A stretch of 64,000 nucleotides of DNA from Gemelliphila palaticanis (GTDB taxonomy: Bacteria; Bacillota; Bacilli; Staphylococcales; Gemellaceae), in the NCBI GenBank assembly GCA_013415235.1, contig JACBYF010000001.1:151891-215890 (forward strand), in the 5' to 3' direction. Under the pieces are notes generated by a model that was given only the letters and a program-made list of their open reading frames with translations, did not search any database and was not told the DNA's origin. Below are positions 61,801 through 64,000 of this stretch, piece after piece. The translations under genes and the position numbers were made by a program. Each line of letters starts with the position of its first letter. The stretch's first letter is position 1.

Positions 61801-64000
61801 TTAACTTTACTTATAAGAGAATTAGTTTTAGCTGTAATCGCAACCGAACCAGTATCACCAGATGATGTTATATTAACATCTCGAAGCTCAATATTTTCTA
61901 CCGTTCCTCCATTTAAGGTATTTATAAGAGGTTTTTTAAGCCCTACTATTGCATATTTTTTACCTTCTACACTCGTTAATTTTTTAGTAAAGTTATTTAC
62001 ATAAGCATTATTTGAGTTTTCTGTTGCAATAAGATCTGCCCCTAAATAATATACTTCTCTATTATTGTTAGCCATATCACGTACTAGATCTTCAAATGAA
62101 GTGTATATTCCATCACCAGTTTTTGTTTTTTCAACTTGGAACTTATAATTTTCCTCTGTAGTGTTTGCTGCAGTAAATGTAATTAGTTTTGAATGTTCTA
62201 CTTTAACATCTATTTTATCTCCACTTTCCACAAATGAAGCTACTGGTAAAACTATTTCTTTACCATCATTAATTATTTTTACAACATAGTTTTCTTTATC
62301 ATTTGGAACAGACGATAATCCCGTAACTACTGACATTACTCCATTGTTATCAACTTTGTAAAGTTCTCTACTTGATACATTTCTAAATTCTACACGTTTT
62401 GGAACTAACTCTACATCCTCTTTTTTAGCTATTACTTCTGTAGTATCTCCGTTTCCTAAATCATAATGAACGGTTGTTTCTACTTTATAAGGTGTATATA
62501 GTTCTAAATTATTTAATACTACATCTAGATTAGTTAAATTATTTTCTATAGTGTTTATTACTTGGTCATCTTTATATACTTTTATAGTAACTTTTCTAAA
62601 TGTACTATCATTATCTTCTTTACTATAAGTTAGTGTCGCTGTTCTTGCCTCATCATCAGTTACAACTCTTGTAACTGAAACTACTGGTTTTACTTTTTCT
62701 GAAGATATTAACTCATCAGAATGTTCTTGTGTTTCAGTTATTTTTCCTGTACGTTCGTCTACTGAATATCTTGTAGTAGTAGTTCTTCTATAGTTTTTGC
62801 CTTCTTTAACTATATCTGAAGTTTCGATTTTTTGTTTTGTTCCTTTTGTTACTACAGTATTTGTTCCATCTTTTACAGTTATACCATTAGGAGATACTTG
62901 TTTTGTAGTGTATGCTCCTGTTGTAGTATTTATATCCCAATCATATATTGTTGTTGTTTCTTTTTCTTTTCCTAGGACTTCATTAGTATAACCATAATCT
63001 TTTGTTTCATCTCCACGATATATTGTAGGCAATGATTCTCTTTCTACTACAGTTTCTTTAGTTGCTACTTTTATTGTTGTCGGAACTTCTTGCGCTAATA
63101 CTTTCTCTGAACTTTTTCTTCTGTTTGATAATTCTCCAGTAGAAGAGTTTACATCTGATATATAAGTAATCTCTTTGCTCTCTGCTGTTCCTCTTGTTTC
63201 TAAATTGGTTGAACCTTTTTCTCTAGTATTATCTTTTTCGTATATTGTAGAAATAGTCTCACTAGTTAATATTTCTACTTCTTTTACCCCTTTTAATACT
63301 ACTTTATTTCTAAGGTCTGTTGTTACTTCTCTTGATGGAGTTCCTAGTACTTCTTCTGTTCTAACTCCATTTATTGTTTTATACCTAGTTTTTATCGTTG
63401 TTATTTCATTTTGTGGAGTTACATCTACTATTTCCGTTCCTTTGTTTAAATTTATATCTGCTCTATATTCTGTTTTAGCCTCTCTTGTAATTTCTGTTGT
63501 TGTTGCTATTTCTTCGCCTATTGTATCTGGAGATTCTTCTTTTGTCCCTACTTTCACTACTGTAGAAGTGCTAGGTCTTACTATTTCAAATTCTCCAACA
63601 GTTTCTTCTATATTTCCTGTTGCTTTATCCAATGTATAAGTTGTTGTTCTTCTTTTAAGTCCTTTAACACCAGGGGTTTCTTCCCTAAAGGTTGTTGGTT
63701 TATCGTCTACATATACATACTCTATTTTCGGTTCAATTTCTAATTCTTCTACTTTTGGTTTTGTTCCTTTTGTTACTACTTTATTTGTAGGAGCTGTTAT
63801 TACTTTTTCTTCCCCTACTACTTCTCTTATTTCTCCTGTTGTTTTATCTAGTTCGTATGTAGTTTTTATTTCATTTTCTCCGTTAACTCCACCTACCTCT
63901 GTATTTTCTCCGTAGGCTTTGTTTTCGTCTGCTACATACTCTGTCGTATATTCTACTTCTTTTCTTTCTACTTTTGGTTTTATTCCTTTTGTTACTACTT
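58818..64000 (-). CDS. Large M26-like zinc metalloprotease with N-terminal G5-type repeats, cut by right edge
   Basis: At least 1727 residues, open through the right edge; the reading frame continues without stop from 63632 to 64000 so the 5' end lies outside. The visible N-terminal part is a row of repeats with VVTKGTKPKVE followed by a TTTYxLDxxTG type segment, as in G5 domains. A beta-helix-like region (GGTVENIELRDVNITSSGD) and then the protease domain follow, with the HExxH zinc motif in NHELVHAYDED. This is the layout of IgA1-protease/ZmpB-type enzymes, whose sortase signal sits near the N-terminus. No C-terminal LPXTG is found, in agreement. Targets may be IgA1 or other host glycoproteins. 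Confidence 0.88.
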   Translation of the reverse strand, partial: VVTKGIKPKVERKEVEYTTEYVADENKAYGENTEVGGVNGENEIKTTYELDKTTGEIREVVGEEKVITAPTNKVVTKGTKPKVEELEIEPKIEYVYVDDKPTTFREETPGVKGLKRRTTTYTLDKATGNIEETVGEFEIVRPSTSTVVKVGTKEESPDTIGEEIATTTEITREAKTEYRADINLNKGTEIVDVTPQNEITTIKTRYKTINGVRTEEVLGTPSREVTTDLRNKVVLKGVKEVEILTSETISTIYEKDNTREKGSTNLETRGTAESKEITYISDVNSSTGELSNRRKSSEKVLAQEVPTTIKVATKETVVERESLPTIYRGDETKDYGYTNEVLGKEKETTTIYDWDINTTTGAYTTKQVSPNGITVKDGTNTVVTKGTKQKIETSDIVKEGKNYRRTTTTRYSVDERTGKITETQEHSDELISSEKVKPVVSVTRVVTDDEARTATLTYSKEDNDSTFRKVTIKVYKDDQVINTIENNLTNLDVVLNNLELYTPYKVETTVHYDLGNGDTTEVIAKKEDVELVPKRVEFRNVSSRELYKVDNNGVMSVVTGLSSVPNDKENYVVKIINDGKEIVLPVASFVESGDKIDVKVEHSKLITFTAANTTEENYKFQVEKTKTGDGIYTSFEDLVRDMANNNREVYYLGADLIATENSNNAYVNNFTKKLTSVEGKKYAIVGLKKPLINTLNGGTVENIELRDVNITSSGDTGSVAITAKTNSLISKVKVNGTINYNPNSLSTNHIGGIVGSLIQSDVSKNMVDVNINIAGGRFSNVAGLVGRAYQSGISKNYYSGKVSVTGGESPVVSAIISTAPSTNIEDNIINTSLEPTGNPYIFASNTKKVGQDITQEEANKKLKEWGAIIEETSSSSSSNSSSTIASELNYTSVRNYKASKEKAYKNTEKLLPLYDRNTIVKYGNLIDDNSNLATKDVVSVTPMKDDKFIVNLLDKEQPNKLFIKYADNTKEIVELTKIGNFKDTDIVEYSFNGNLLFTLNQFNKDVSSLSTSVKEKLSSVALDSDSVRSVLKLAEHNAAIAASGYSYKNTIADLYLDNSFEEIKNNLDTIIPKLLSNNDITYLDNETIKKTILKKVEDNKEKIMLGLSYLNRLYGINFDKFNIKDLVMFNPNFYGKNLDNIDYLIEVGSQGFESLMISNSVSTYGKTLANKLGSTDLIQFLDNNRTLFTSKSANEWFRSSTKAFIHEVKSKVLSDANVETYTRLQQKDKFKSYILPLLNLKDDDVYVVTTLSTIVFGGYGRSVDTSLKNSNNESYKQQVSEAHEKIKSEAQRWGAYNDFYLNISKEKEQNILKTKLAEVFDGYFIKDSEKGQTDEPYFMDKRRWATKYDKEYNAVYDFFGPIGRWYAKSDLKNSAYAERASNKIYFDYVDILGSQGGATLNHELVHAYDEDVLLQGFNYRAGQNTESYAYGLFESVSSAESYYYGFNFMYDITGGAHNNNISRFANKEDLQSYAKGVSDVTYLLDGLEAEIIASKSNEEKAKLLRKMEMKKVTEGSYKHANDVIKDISAQDIQSMNLRDVNDFVDNNLVARTTNMLAKEYMRDNTNNYYIVPLYYPIYAGYQNDEGTVGGLMFRRVAFDMLAEYGWDNGFVGYASNKHKQADNLVTDKSVFSSILDSKYNGSYKEFKKDMFKQRLDKKDSIKAITIDGKQITNSTQLKELLTEALNKDLSENGGNIDGNFNRQNIKAKILKAYNALTDNFKTSIFN

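Noticed and set aside
63609..63632. A start codon for the metalloprotease at 63632
   Set aside because: The frame continues upstream to the window edge with the same G5-like repeats; the TTG there is internal.

Overview
The window is low-GC (roughly 30 %), AT-rich Firmicute DNA. The gene content (cggR, the gdpP-rplI-dnaB block, comFA-comFC-hpf, hssRS/hrtAB, a mannose-family PTS, an LPXTG-anchored IdeS-type protease, a G5/M26 zinc metalloprotease and a full selenocysteine operon) fits Gemella or a close relative in the Bacillales. The genus is my inference from gene content, not a database match.

Layout. 1-811 is the 3'-truncated glycolytic regulator cggR with its own operator. 0.9-9.7 kb holds a hypothetical gene, rpsU and a co-directional block yybS-gdpP-rplI-dnaB-sppA-RDD-ytxK on the minus strand. 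9.9-14.3 kb has a small anchored protein, a BCCT osmolyte transporter, a GNAT acetyltransferase and an MFS transporter. 14.5-17.0 kb is an immunoglobulin-protease-like surface protein. 17.4-22.3 kb is a plus-strand set: comFA, comFC, hpf, a class-I glutamine-amidotransferase-like hydrolase, a DJ-1 protein and a DUF4097 protein. 22.4-25.9 kb is a four-gene heme-stress operon (hrtB-hrtA-hssR-hssS) with an HssR-like direct repeat at its promoter. 26.0-30.5 kb has an APC permease, then a CoA-disulfide-reductase/rhodanese fusion and a YedE/YeeE transporter behind a promoter carrying an A18 tract. 30.9-35.5 kb has a DNA-repair-like protein, manA, DUF956 and manXYZ.

The centre of interest is 35.9-42.5 kb: selD-yedF-DUF3343-selB-csd-selA, a complete selenium activation and selenocysteine insertion operon. 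selD itself is read through an in-frame UGA (selenocysteine at codon 14). The matching tRNA-Sec gene (selC, 51134-51230, UCA anticodon) lies 9 kb away. Close by are a TVP38-family membrane protein, a DUF2064/APH-like fusion (a family known from 'selenodomain' gene neighbourhoods), two double-rhodanese lipoproteins, and a ccdA-tlpA pair. Together with the YedE transporter and the CoA-disulfide-reductase/rhodanese this suggests a sulfur/selenium acquisition and persulfide-handling network.

Two probable small RNAs (about 46060-46135 and 50993-51078) share a promoter layout, a 5' hairpin, an identical 22-nt unpaired segment complementary to a Shine-Dalgarno plus AUG, and a terminator hairpin. They look like the csRNAs of streptococci. 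The rest holds RNase H, TmcAL, CYTH, MnmM, a MazG-less YabN-like protein, LysM-NlpC/P60 and CAP-domain surface proteins, a P-type ATPase, a DAO-family oxidoreductase and, running off the right edge, a large zinc metalloprotease with N-terminal G5-like repeats.
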